The translations under genes were made by a program, and so were the position numbers. From positions 13,205 through 77,204 of the forward strand of contig JAYWHX010000007.1 in NCBI GenBank assembly GCA_043777375.1: a DNA stretch of 64,000 bases, in the 5' to 3' direction. Positions 45,226 to 53,925 of the stretch are shown here, one piece after another (positions within the stretch are counted from its first letter, which is position 1; each line of letters starts with the position of its first letter). The DNA comes from TH-plancto1 sp043777375 (GTDB taxonomy: Bacteria; Planctomycetota; Planctomycetia; Planctomycetales; Planctomycetaceae). Under the pieces are notes generated by a model, which worked only from the letters and a program-made list of their open reading frames with translations, did not search any database and was not told the DNA's origin.

Positions 45226-45843
45226 TCAAGGAGCGCTGGGAGTAGGAGCAGGCACCGGAGCCACCGTGATCGGAATACTGATCACCAGCCCCGCAAACTT
45301 CGACGCCTTCGACGGAGCCTGGAACGAACCCTCATGGCAGCTGACGCAGCCGCCCGTCAGCGGGATCGCCATGGCCCGGCGGTAGTACCCGTCTTCGATC
45401 TCCTCAATGTCTTTCTGGCCCGAGGTGATTTCACGGGCGGCTTTCTTCTCGAACTCGGTCTCCGGTTCGTGGTCGATGCTCATCGACCGCAGGTTCACCG
45501 AAATCCAGCGGGCCTCCGATTTCGATTGCAGCTTCATCTCGGCGAAGATGTCCTCCATGGCTCGTGCGGGGATCGCCGCCTTCTCTCCATGAAAGTAACG
45601 ATGGTGCATCACGTCAAGCGTCGAGGAATAGATGTCGTGCATCAGCTTCGCGCGGTCGCGAGCCACCTCCACAGAGACGCGGTCTTTATCGTCGATCTTC
45701 GGCTGCGGCTTGGCGTCAGCGGGTGGAGTGACAGCTGCGGGCTTCTCGCCCTCTGTCGGTTCCGCTGGGAGAGCGATCGTTAGGCACAACAGAGCGGTCA
45801 TACCCAGCAACAGTTGCGGGAGGATCTTCCAAGTCGATGGCAT
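45226..45843 (-). CDS. Exported Tll0287-like (DUF3365) c-type haem protein, second copy
   Basis: The 205-residue protein has a signal peptide (ILPQLLLGMTALLCLTIALP), a Pro/Ala/Lys-rich linker, and the DUF3365 domain. CxxCH is Cys166-Val-Ser-Cys169-His170 in PLTGGCVSCHEGS; other family pieces are EDGYYRRAMAIPLTGG and FAGLVISIPITV. The protein resembles the neighbouring copy along most of the domain. It lies 39 bases after the Rrf2 gene in the same direction, so they are probably co-transcribed. Confidence 0.8.
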   Translation of the reverse strand: MPSTWKILPQLLLGMTALLCLTIALPAEPTEGEKPAAVTPPADAKPQPKIDDKDRVSVEVARDRAKLMHDIYSSTLDVMHHRYFHGEKAAIPARAMEDIFAEMKLQSKSEARWISVNLRSMSIDHEPETEFEKKAAREITSGQKDIEEIEDGYYRRAMAIPLTGGCVSCHEGSFQAPSKASKFAGLVISIPITVAPVPAPTPSAP

Positions 45844-45882
45844 GGGAGGTGTCCTGAATAGGGAGGGAGTGGCGGGAGGGGG

Positions 45883-46311
45883 TCAGCTGCGGGCGAAATC
45901 GCACAGGGGCACCATGTCGCCAGTCGACCGGAGCAGCTGTCCGATCGTGACGCGAGCGAACGCCGCTTCAGTGGCGGCATAGGCCCGGTCGAGTTCCTTG
46001 TGAAGCGGACACAGTGAGGTGTGGGTGGGCAGTCCGAGGGGGCAGTGGCGAATCCGCTCCAGCGGAGCGACCGCATTGACGACATCCAGCAGCGTCAGTG
46101 AGTCTGCCGAGCAGGCCAGCGTGTACCCGCCGCCCGGTCCTGACCGCGACCGGACGAGATTGGCCCGCACGAGATCCTGCAGGACTTTGTGCAGATACCG
46201 ACGCGGCACTTTGGTCCGCTCGGCCAAGTGGTCTGCCGACTCCGCCTGCTCCGGATCAGCTGCCAGGCAGGCGACCGTTCGCAAGGCGTACTCAGCAGTT
46301 TTCGGCAACAT
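45883..46311 (-). CDS. Rrf2-family transcription regulator
   Basis: The 142-residue protein has the Rrf2 winged helix (LAERTKVPRRYLHKVLQDL, then RSRSGPGGGYTLACSADSL). In the loop where IscR and NsrR hold an iron-sulfur cluster it has Cys90 and Cys101 (RHCPLG and SLCPLH); Cys137 could be a further ligand. Rrf2 members sense nitric oxide, iron-sulfur status, cysteine or redox state. Because it heads a transcript with two exported haem proteins, a redox or nitric-oxide signal is the likeliest, but that is inference. A good promoter lies 30 bases upstream of the start. Confidence 0.88.
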   Translation of the reverse strand: MLPKTAEYALRTVACLAADPEQAESADHLAERTKVPRRYLHKVLQDLVRANLVRSRSGPGGGYTLACSADSLTLLDVVNAVAPLERIRHCPLGLPTHTSLCPLHKELDRAYAATEAAFARVTIGQLLRSTGDMVPLCDFARS

Positions 46312-46340
46312 GAAGGCGACCTCAAGAGTGGACTTAGTTA

Positions 46341-46368
46341 ATACTACACCTGTTTATGGAGAATTCAA
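46341..46368 (-). promoter_or_regulatory. Promoter of the Rrf2/haem-protein operon
   Basis: On the minus strand TTGAAT and TAGTAT are 16 bases apart, ending about 30 bases before the Rrf2 ATG. The region is AT-rich compared with its surroundings, as Rrf2 self-regulated promoters often are. A likely regulator site would overlap ttagttaatactac. Confidence 0.55.
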
Positions 46369-46465
46369 GCGGAAGACTGTATTCTGACGAAATTGTCTGA
46401 ACTCCCGCTCTACGTCGGATTCACCTGGAGTGGAAATGGGAGGAAGCAAGAGCTATCAATAAGCC

Positions 46466-46960
46466 ATGAGTCATCGCATTCCGCCCATTGTTGGGGAACA
46501 GATCCGAAGGGTTTACGTTCCCGGCCTGATCGATGTGGAGGAAGATCCCGACGAGATTTTGCCTTTCGTAATCGCAGTTTTTCTAATGACTCGATCCATG
46601 AAGTTTGTCATTCGCCTCGATGGACAGACAAATCTCATGCAAATGGAAGTCGTCAACGAGTTTCTCTTTTCTTTCCAATTTGAATTGGAAGACAACCACA
46701 CAGAGTGTCTCATTGATGTGGGCTGCTTGGTGTTCCGATCGCTCCGAAGCGGCCAGGGAACTCATATCCGGGATGCAAAGTGTTTCATTGGATGCAATGC
46801 TGACGGACTCCCCTGTTGCGGAGCTATCGAACTCACCACGCAGTCTAACGAAGTTCTTTTCTTTCACTCGTTATCGTTCGATGGCATACAAATGGGCGAG
46901 GCTGACGAACGAACCCATTGGTTCGCTTCGGTCCCCCATTGGCGGACTTCTGACTGGTAA
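46466..46960 (+). CDS. Soluble protein of unknown function
   Basis: The 164-residue protein has no signal peptide. It is acidic, with five cysteines (CLIDVGCLVF, AKCFIGCNADGLPCCGAIEL). I recognise no family. Base composition is less GC-rich than the genes around it, which could mean recent arrival. The ATG follows TCAATAAGCC without a clear ribosome site, so the start is uncertain. Confidence 0.45.
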   Translation: MSHRIPPIVGEQIRRVYVPGLIDVEEDPDEILPFVIAVFLMTRSMKFVIRLDGQTNLMQMEVVNEFLFSFQFELEDNHTECLIDVGCLVFRSLRSGQGTHIRDAKCFIGCNADGLPCCGAIELTTQSNEVLFFHSLSFDGIQMGEADERTHWFASVPHWRTSDW

Positions 46961-46980
46961 TCGCAATTCTGAGAGTTGGC

Positions 46981-47027
46981 CCCACCGATAAATTGGTGGG
47001 CTATTATCGGGTGTCCCTGGTGGGACA
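46981..47027. repeat. Palindromic repeat
   Basis: Arms cccacc and ggtggg surround gataaatt, followed by a second small hairpin, gtccctggtgggac. It lies between two convergent genes and may be a dispersed intergenic element. Confidence 0.55.
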
Positions 47028-47083
47028 AAGAATGCCACAGATTTGGACCAATCTGGAGTGTCGCCCTCCATTGGAGAACTCCT

Positions 47084-48306
47084 TCACCGTCCCAGATTCT
47101 CAAACATGTACAACCCCGACTTGCCGGGGCAGACGAGGTCGATGTCGCCGTCGCCATCCATATCACGGGCGGCCATTTGCAAACCGGTCCCCGCGCTTCC
47201 GCGTGGGAAGTCTTTCAGTGCCCAGCGGTCCGCTGCATTCTTCGGAGCGTTGAGGACCGGGTCGCCGTGGAAGATCTCGTACTTGACCCACTTCGCTGCG
47301 GCACGATCATACTGGTAGCTGAACACCACCGCCGGGTCGGTATCTCCCGGTTCGGTTTCGTGGGCGTAGACCCGCTGCCGGTGATCAGTTCGTCATCACC
47401 TTCCCCATCGAGATTCGCGAAGACCAGCGTGTGGACCTGCGAGAACGTGTCGTCGATGACGTGCTTCGTCCACTCCCGCTTGCCGTCGGCACCCTTCGAT
47501 TGCTTGAGCCAGTACAGCCCGAATCCGTGCCCCATGCCCCAGACCACATCGGTCAGCTGGTCGCCATCGATGTCGCGGCCATGGATGAAGATCCCCGCTG
47601 CGCCCAATTGGAATTCGGGGTGAAAGGTCCACGTGTCGGAGCCATCAGCGGGCTGTTCGCGCCAGCCGCTGGGGGTGATAATGTCGATTCGGCCATCGCG
47701 GTTGATGTCGCCGATGCCGACGCCGTGCCCTGCCCCTTCATTGCCGAGGTCGTGCTTCTTCCAGGCGACCTTCGACTTCTTCTGAGTCAACTCATACCAG
47801 ACGACCACATTTCCGGTATTGGGCAGGAAGTCGAGCTGACCGTCCCCGTTGATGTCGACCAGTTCGCCGGTCTCCATGTTGCCGGGAGTGTCGATTTCAT
47901 GCTCGGTCCACGCTTGGGTCGCATCGCCCCCCGGGTTCTCGACCCAGCCGACCCGCTGGCCGAAGTAATTGCACGTCACGATATCCGTACGCCCATCGCC
48001 GTTCACGTCGAGCGGCGAGTCCGAAAAGTCCTCGTAGTAGTGCGGGTTCGCGGTCGCGGCGGGAACTTCACGAACTTTGTGCGGCGTCCACTTCGGGGCC
48101 TCGTACCAGGAATCACCGGAGAAGATGTCGATCTGGCCATCGCCGTTGAAGTCGGCTGCCCCAGCGGCTTCGTAGGGCGATTGGTCGTTCACGTTGTGCT
48201 TCTTCCAGCGGATCGGCTTGTCGTCAGCAGACAGGCTGGTGGCCCACAGAGTTCCCAGACACCACAGCGCGACGGGGAGTGAACGGCAGAACGATTCGAG
48301 CAGCAT
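47084..48306 (-). pseudogene. FG-GAP/VCBS repeat protein, broken by a frameshift
   Basis: The reading frame starts MLLESFCRSLPVALWCLGTL with a signal peptide and GGAG seven bases upstream. It encodes a beta-propeller-type secreted protein with Ca-binding repeats (ADFNGDGQIDIFSGD, LDVNGDGRTDIVTCN, DINGDGQLDFLPN, DINRDGRIDI). After DDELITG the frame is lost. Joining it to the next frame (VFSYQYDRAAAKWVKYEIFH to SGLYMFENLGR) restores a normal end. Adding one base near 47376 would turn ITG-SGSTPT into ITG-KRVYAH and heal the gene. Either a real mutation or a sequencing error. Confidence 0.8.
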
Positions 48307-48462
48307 GATCGAACTCCAAAGAGGGCGGATCGTAGGGATCATGTGGAAAGCGTAACGCGAAGACCCGCTGGTCGAGAAGCTTCGGAGGCTGCGTTGTTGC
48401 CGGGTGTGGTTCCCTGCCCCTATGATTCTTTCCCTGTTCAATCGATTCTGGGAGACTGTGCC

Positions 48463-49539
48463 GTGTTTAAGTGTGTTGCGCTCGTGGGTGCCACGGGAGC
48501 TGTGGGCCGCATCATGCGGCAATTGCTGGAGACCCGAAATCTGCCAGTGGAGCGTTACCGCTTCCTGGCCTCGGCACGCAGTGCGGGCAGCACGATCACA
48601 TTTTGCGGCAAACCAATTGTCGTCGAGGAGCTGACGAAACAGGCATTCGCGGGGTGTGACCTCGTGATCGCGACAACTCCGGATGAGGTCGCCCGCGACT
48701 TTCTGCCCTTCGCGGTGGAAGCCGGGGCGACAGTCATCGACGAGTCGGGCTATTGGCGGATGCACGAACATGTCCCGCTGGTGATCCCGGAGATCAACCC
48801 GCAGGAAGCCCTGAAGATCAAGGCCGGTATCATCGCCAGCCCGAACTGCTCGACCACGCAAATGGCCTTGGCGCTGAAGCCGCTGCACGACTTCGGCAAG
48901 GTCAAACGCGTGATCGTGTCGACCTATCAGGCCACCAGCGGAATCGGCGTCGAGGGGCAGCGCGAACTCAAGGAAGGCACAGCTGCCCACCTCAAGGGCG
49001 AGAGCTACAACTATACCGCCTTTAAGCACCCGATCGCCTTTAACTGCATCCCGCAAATTGGGGGCCATAAGGCCGACGGATACACCAGCGAAGAGCTGAA
49101 GATGGTCTACGAGACTCGCAAGATCCTCGGCGACGAGTCGATCCTGGTCTGCCCGACAGCTGTGCGGATTCCCGTATCGAATTGCCATAGCGAGTCGATC
49201 GTGGTGGAGACCGAGCGTCCGATCTCTCCGGAGAAAGCCCGCGAGTTGTTCGCAGCGTTTCCGGGGATCAAGGTCGTGGATGACCTCGAAAACAGCCAGT
49301 ACCCGATTCCATCAACCTGCGACGGGTCGGACTTGGTCTACGTCGGCCGTATCCGCAAGGATCTGTCGCATCCAAACAGCCTCGCTTTCTGGTGCGTGAG
49401 CGACAACCTGCGTAAGGGAGCGGCCACGAACGCCGTGCAGATCGCGGAACTGATTGCGAAGCACCGGTTTGGGTATAGCACCGGCGAGCCCCATCGGGAG
49501 CCGGTGATCGTCGGGTTCGCCAGCCCGCAGCGCCAGTAA
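48463..49539 (+). CDS. asd: Aspartate-semialdehyde dehydrogenase
   Basis: The 358-residue enzyme makes aspartate semialdehyde for lysine, methionine, threonine and diaminopimelate. It has the NADP fold (VALVGATGAVGRIMRQLLE), the catalytic Cys129 in IIASPNCSTTQM, and VRIPVSNCHSESIVVETE. The GTG at 48463 has GGGAG eight bases upstream and removes an unrelated N-terminal extension. Standard length. Confidence 0.95.
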   Translation: MFKCVALVGATGAVGRIMRQLLETRNLPVERYRFLASARSAGSTITFCGKPIVVEELTKQAFAGCDLVIATTPDEVARDFLPFAVEAGATVIDESGYWRMHEHVPLVIPEINPQEALKIKAGIIASPNCSTTQMALALKPLHDFGKVKRVIVSTYQATSGIGVEGQRELKEGTAAHLKGESYNYTAFKHPIAFNCIPQIGGHKADGYTSEELKMVYETRKILGDESILVCPTAVRIPVSNCHSESIVVETERPISPEKARELFAAFPGIKVVDDLENSQYPIPSTCDGSDLVYVGRIRKDLSHPNSLAFWCVSDNLRKGAATNAVQIAELIAKHRFGYSTGEPHREPVIVGFASPQRQ

Positions 49540-49899
49540 GGGCCGCGTGGGAGAAACTTTGGTTTGTCCGACGATCAGGCGGCCTCTATTTGTCCCCTCT
49601 TCCGCCGAACAAGGATGTCGCCTCGCAGGAGAGTGGCCACGTGGGTCGGCAAATCGACTCTCAGCACGAGCGATGTGTGTCTGGCACGCGGCCCTAGCTG
49701 GTGCTGCGGGCTAGACGTTCGGAACAGTGGGATATTCTTTGTTGGCATCGAGCGACAATCCAACATCCCTTCAACTGCTACGCCGAAGTGCGATTATTGA
49801 TCGCTCGGTCATCACGAGCCAAAACAACTGGGGCCGAGCATCCGCCAAGGTCGATAGCCCGTGAGTGGGCTGGGATCGGCGACGCAGGAGGCGATCGTG
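49540..49899. other. Intergenic region with no supported gene
   Basis: About 360 bases between asd and the hydrolase gene. I see no gene, repeat or terminator that I can support. Only an AGGAGG ribosome site, at the extreme right, serves the following gene. Confidence 0.5.
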
Positions 49900-50874
49900 A
49901 TGCACTGTGAACGCTCGGCAACGATTGTCCAACAATCTGTGCATCTAACGACTAGCGATGGACTTCCGCTGCTCGTGCGAGTGACCCGCCCAGCGGGGTT
50001 CACCCCCCGACGGACAATCATTGTTGTCCACGGGGCTGGGGAACATAGCCAGCGGTATGAGCATTGGGCCCGGCTGCTCGCCCAAAACAATTGGCGAGTC
50101 GTTTCGCTGGATCATCGCGGGTACGGACTCTCCGGAGGACTTCCCGGGCATGTCGATCGCTTTGACCAGTATCTCAACGATCTGGACCAAGTCTGGCAGG
50201 AATTATTGGTGGTACCCGAGGACACAATGGTCTTTGGCCATAGCCTGGGCGGCCTGATCTCCGTGCGGTATGCCCAAACTCGCCCGCACTCGATGCGAGG
50301 CTTGGTGCTGTCCGGCCCGCTGTTAGCCCTGCAACTCAAAGTCCCCGCTTGGAAGCGCTCGCTCGGCAGGCTCTGCTCGATCTTTGCTCCGCGAACCCGC
50401 TTCCGAACGACGATTCGCCCCGACCAACTCACCAGCGATCCGACGGCTCGGCGCGTCCGAGAAACAGATCCCCTGCGCTGCCGGTCAGTCACAGCCAACT
50501 GGTACTTTCAAGTTCTCGATGCGATGGTCGCCGCCTGGGATGAGACCAGCCGCCTCACGCTGCCGACCCTGCTTCTGCAAGGGGCTGTGGACGAGGTCGT
50601 CAATCCGGACGCCGCTACCCAATGGTGGGCAACCTTGCCCGCGCCAGACAAGACACTTCGCATCTTCGCCGGGCATGTCCATGAATTGCTCAGCGAGCCG
50701 GACTGGGAACAGACCGCAGCAGGAATACTTGCGTGGCTGGAAGCCAGGCGACCGGAAGCCAATCGCCTGACTCTCTCTTCCTGGATTGATCGTCCGACAG
50801 TGTCCATTGCTGGACAATCGATGAGGTTAGCCCGCTCGGTCGAGCCTCATCGACCCCATGAATACTCATTCTGA
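49900..50874 (+). CDS. Alpha/beta hydrolase, lysophospholipase or monoacylglycerol lipase type
   Basis: The 324-residue enzyme shows the fold of the serine aquaporin-like lysophospholipase group: oxyanion loop VVHGAGEHSQRYEHWARLLA, Ser115 in GHSLGG, Asp231 in QGAVDEVVNP and His261 in AGHVHELLSE. The cap region LDHRGYGLSGGLPGHVDRFD is typical of bacterial monoacylglycerol lipases. The ATG at 49900 is supported by AGGAGG; an in-frame GTG earlier has none. It is probably cytoplasmic. Confidence 0.88.
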   Translation: MHCERSATIVQQSVHLTTSDGLPLLVRVTRPAGFTPRRTIIVVHGAGEHSQRYEHWARLLAQNNWRVVSLDHRGYGLSGGLPGHVDRFDQYLNDLDQVWQELLVVPEDTMVFGHSLGGLISVRYAQTRPHSMRGLVLSGPLLALQLKVPAWKRSLGRLCSIFAPRTRFRTTIRPDQLTSDPTARRVRETDPLRCRSVTANWYFQVLDAMVAAWDETSRLTLPTLLLQGAVDEVVNPDAATQWWATLPAPDKTLRIFAGHVHELLSEPDWEQTAAGILAWLEARRPEANRLTLSSWIDRPTVSIAGQSMRLARSVEPHRPHEYSF

Positions 50875-50881
50875 CCCGGCT

Positions 50882-51706
50882 CTACTTTTCCCCATCCGTC
50901 ACAAGTTCCGTCTCCGCGTCATCTCCGACAGCATTCAGGGCCATCGTCTCGACGATTTCCATCGCGGGAATGAACGTGGTCCGCGCGGCGGTCGACTGCT
51001 TCGTTTCGGTATTCACTTTGGCCGTCCACTTGGCCAATCCAAACGGCGACTCATCAGCACGGTACATCTCAGCCACTGTCGTCGTGCGGAGGGTCGGCGT
51101 CTCGCTGGCGATCGTCCCTTTCTGAAGTTTGCCCGTTAAGTCCTTAAATGGAGTCTGCACGACCTCCTCATCCCCTGTCGATTCCAACTCGCGGAAGTGG
51201 CGCAGATAAGACACCATCGGATAGAGGTCAAACACGCCTCCTTCAATCGCAGCTGCAGGTTCGTCACCGATTTTACGGTACCCCTTGACGATCGGGATGT
51301 AAGACACAAACATCTCGCGGTTTGCTAAGAGAGGTTCAGTCACAGTCCCACGAATCTCACTCACAGGGACGAGAATTTTATAAATCCGACTCCCGCCGGG
51401 TCCGGCATCAACGACTCCTTCGTTGACATGGCCGGTCAGCAGTTTCATCTCGATCCAGCGACAAGACACAGTCTTGCCGTGATAGTCGGCGTCTTCCTGG
51501 CCCAGCGATTTAATGGTCAGGTGTCGCACCCACTCCAGGGTCAGATCCCCTTCCGCAGACTCTGGACGCCGGACGGTCTGTTTGTAGGTTCCCTCATACC
51601 GACACCACGTCTTCTCACCCTCAGGCAGCTTCCAGAGAAGCCCCTGTGCTTGTACTGAGGAAGCCAACAGGCAAAGTGCTAGAACCATAGAATTGACGAG
51701 GCGCAT
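50882..51706 (-). CDS. Secreted protein of unknown function
   Basis: The 274-residue protein has a signal peptide (MRLVNSMVLALCLLASSVQA). The mature part is beta-rich with WCRYEGTYKQTVRRPESAEG and GKTVSCRWIEMKLLTGHV; no motif I recognise. It lies convergent with the hydrolase gene, six bases from its stop. Confidence 0.6.
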   Translation of the reverse strand: MRLVNSMVLALCLLASSVQAQGLLWKLPEGEKTWCRYEGTYKQTVRRPESAEGDLTLEWVRHLTIKSLGQEDADYHGKTVSCRWIEMKLLTGHVNEGVVDAGPGGSRIYKILVPVSEIRGTVTEPLLANREMFVSYIPIVKGYRKIGDEPAAAIEGGVFDLYPMVSYLRHFRELESTGDEEVVQTPFKDLTGKLQKGTIASETPTLRTTTVAEMYRADESPFGLAKWTAKVNTETKQSTAARTTFIPAMEIVETMALNAVGDDAETELVTDGEK

Positions 51707-51950
51707 CACGCACTCCTGACCGGCACTTGACATTCACCAGACACATCGAAATCACAGCCGAGAACAACCCCACCGCGACCTTCCGTTTAGTCTGACACAC
51801 GTTCCCAGAGGCCGCAAGAGGGGTTGCCTCAAGCAGTTCCGTCGCGTTGACCAGCCTCGCTGAAAGCAACAGTTAGCCAAAGCCGTCCGGTTGCGAAAAC
51901 TCTGCCCGCAATCCGGGTCGATCCTGAGTCCCAGACACCCCTGATCAACG

Positions 51951-51986
51951 AAAAACGGCCCCGCGTGTTGCCACGCGAGGCCGTTT
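51951..51986 (-). terminator. Terminator of the YTV-repeat gene
   Basis: Arms aaacggcc and ggccgttt with an inner cgcgtg/cacgcg helix are followed on the minus strand by five T, about 26 bases past the stop. Confidence 0.88.
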
Positions 51987-52012
51987 AATTCATTCTTCAA
52001 CAACAACCGGGA

Positions 52013-53734
52013 TTAACGGCAGTTGCAAGGAGCAGCTGGAGCGGCAGCACATCCACCGCAAGGAGCGGCAGCAGCGGCACCACATCCATTACCACATCCG
52101 CCAACCTGGACCTGGACCGTAACGGTCTTAGGAACCATGCGGCAAACCTGGACGGTGACTTCCTTCTGCACCTGGACTGGAACGCACACGTTGTACGTTT
52201 CGGTCTTTTCTTCAGCAACCGTGTCGTAAGCCGTCACGGTGTACTTCTCTTCGCGAGTCTTCGGAACGCAAACCGTGAAGTTCACAGTCCGAGTCTTGGC
52301 GACTGGAACCTGCTTGCTGACGGTGTAGGTCCGAGTCTTCTGCTCTTGGCGACAGCCAGCGACCTGATAGGTGTATTCCTGCTGCTCGGCGACTTGCTTG
52401 CAGACCTGGACCGTGCGGGTCCGGGTTTCTTGCTTGCAGCCAGCGACCTGGTAGGTGTATTCCTGTTGTTCAGCCACTTGACGGCAAACCTGAACCGTAC
52501 GGGTCCGCTGTTCCTGACGGCAGCCAGCGACCTGATAGGTGTATTCCTGCTGTGAAGGAACCTGCTTGCAGACCTGAATCGTACGGGTCTTCTGCTCTGG
52601 ACGACAACCGGCAACGGTGTAGGTGTATTCCTGAGTCGAAGGAACCTGCTTGCAAACCTGGACCGTGCGGGTCCGGGTTTCTGGGTGGCAAACCGTCACG
52701 TTGAAGCTGTAAGGCTCCTGGCGGCAGACTCGCTTGCAGACCGTGTAAGGAACCTGCTCACAGACGACGCTTGGGCACCACTTCTTGCAGCAACGGGTGT
52801 TGCATGGATTGCAAGGATCGGCAACCTGCGAAGTCACCCACTGGCCAGCGTCGCGAGACACAGTCCGGTAGGCAGTTTCTTGAACCGTGTCGTAGACAGT
52901 CTTCATGGCGGTCCGGGTTTCCGTGGAGGGAACCATGACCGTGTAGGGCTGCTCAACATTTTCAGAAACGGTGGTGTACACAGTCCGGGTGGCCGTCTTC
53001 GTTTCCGAAGTCGGGACCATGACGGTGTAAGCCTGCTCAACGTTCTCGGTCACAGTGTTGTACACGGTGCGAGTCGCCGTCTTCGTTTCCGAAGTCGGGA
53101 CGTTGACGGTGTAAGCCTGCTCGACATTGTCGGTGACAGTCTTGTACACGGTGCGAGTCGCCGTCTTCGTTTCCGAAGTCGGAACGTTGACGGTGTAGCT
53201 CTCTTCACGAGGCTCCATCACGTTCTTATACACAGTCCGGGTGCCGGTCTTCGTTTCCGAAGTCGGGACATTGACTGTGTAGGTGTCAGTCTTCTCTTCC
53301 GTGGCAGTTTCGTACACAGTGTACGCTTCTTCACGGGTGCGAGCTTCGTTTTCCGAGTAGTTGACCGTACGGGTCTTTTCTTCGGTTCGCGGAACCATCT
53401 TATTGACGGTATACTTCCGCTCACGCTGCTCTTGACGCATTTCGGTGGCGGTCACGGTCCGTGTTTCCGTGGCCATTTCCGAAACCATGACCGTGCGCTC
53501 TTCGGTCGTGTACTGTGGGCCGCAACCACCGGCGGCTCCGCCCATGGCAGCTCCGTCAGCAACAGCAACTCCACAACCACCAGCGGCAGCATAACCACCA
53601 CCACATGGGCTACATGCACTTGCACATGGAGCTGGGCGGCAGCGGGCACGGTGCCAACCACATCCGCCAGCCTGTGCATACGTCGCCGTCAGGGCCAAGG
53701 CCATAGCAGGCAACACCATTAACAATCGTCTCAT
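52013..53734 (-). CDS. YTV-repeat, cysteine-rich secreted wall protein
   Basis: The 573-residue protein has a signal peptide (LLMVLPAMALALTATYAQAG), Cys/Gly-rich ends (CGWHRARCRPAPCASACSPC near the start, CGGCAAAPAAPCNCR at the end) and many short repeats. Early repeats follow a YTVxVPTSETKTATRTVY pattern of about 28 residues. Later ones follow a QEYTYQVAGCRQEQ-RTRTVQVC pattern with regular cysteines, suggesting disulfide crosslinks. YTV proteins are cell-wall structural proteins known in planctomycetes, such as Rhodopirellula. An AGGAGG site precedes the ATG. Confidence 0.9.
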   Translation of the reverse strand: MRRLLMVLPAMALALTATYAQAGGCGWHRARCRPAPCASACSPCGGGYAAAGGCGVAVADGAAMGGAAGGCGPQYTTEERTVMVSEMATETRTVTATEMRQEQRERKYTVNKMVPRTEEKTRTVNYSENEARTREEAYTVYETATEEKTDTYTVNVPTSETKTGTRTVYKNVMEPREESYTVNVPTSETKTATRTVYKTVTDNVEQAYTVNVPTSETKTATRTVYNTVTENVEQAYTVMVPTSETKTATRTVYTTVSENVEQPYTVMVPSTETRTAMKTVYDTVQETAYRTVSRDAGQWVTSQVADPCNPCNTRCCKKWCPSVVCEQVPYTVCKRVCRQEPYSFNVTVCHPETRTRTVQVCKQVPSTQEYTYTVAGCRPEQKTRTIQVCKQVPSQQEYTYQVAGCRQEQRTRTVQVCRQVAEQQEYTYQVAGCKQETRTRTVQVCKQVAEQQEYTYQVAGCRQEQKTRTYTVSKQVPVAKTRTVNFTVCVPKTREEKYTVTAYDTVAEEKTETYNVCVPVQVQKEVTVQVCRMVPKTVTVQVQVGGCGNGCGAAAAAPCGGCAAAPAAPCNCR

Positions 53735-53869
53735 CAGCAGTCCTCCTCAGGAACGTTTGCCAATTCTGCGGCGACACACCGCATTCTTGAACGGGAAGCA
53801 AGGGTCCAGTCGAATAGATGAGGCAACAACAGATGATTGCGCCACGTGCGGACCTTGCACTGTCTGGAT

Positions 53870-53897
53870 AAGATAAGCGGGCCGTAAGCGTTTGCAA
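53870..53897 (-). promoter_or_regulatory. Candidate promoter of the YTV-repeat gene
   Basis: TTGCAA and TATCTT on the minus strand are 16 bases apart. The leader to the ATG would be about 130 bases. Moderate fit only. Confidence 0.35.
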
Positions 53898-53925
53898 GCC
53901 GCAACCCTGCCACCTTCACCGATTT

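Noticed and set aside
47431..48282. Open frame opposite the FG-GAP gene
   Set aside because: Its residues are the antisense of Ca-binding repeats; no start signal or family.
52685..53722. Open frame opposite the YTV gene
   Set aside because: Regular repeats on the true strand leave the other strand open; composition (HGASRRLRFRSRDVDG) is repeat-derived.
52013..53734. CRISPR-like array
   Set aside because: The regular DNA repeats are coding YTV repeats of varied length without unique spacers.
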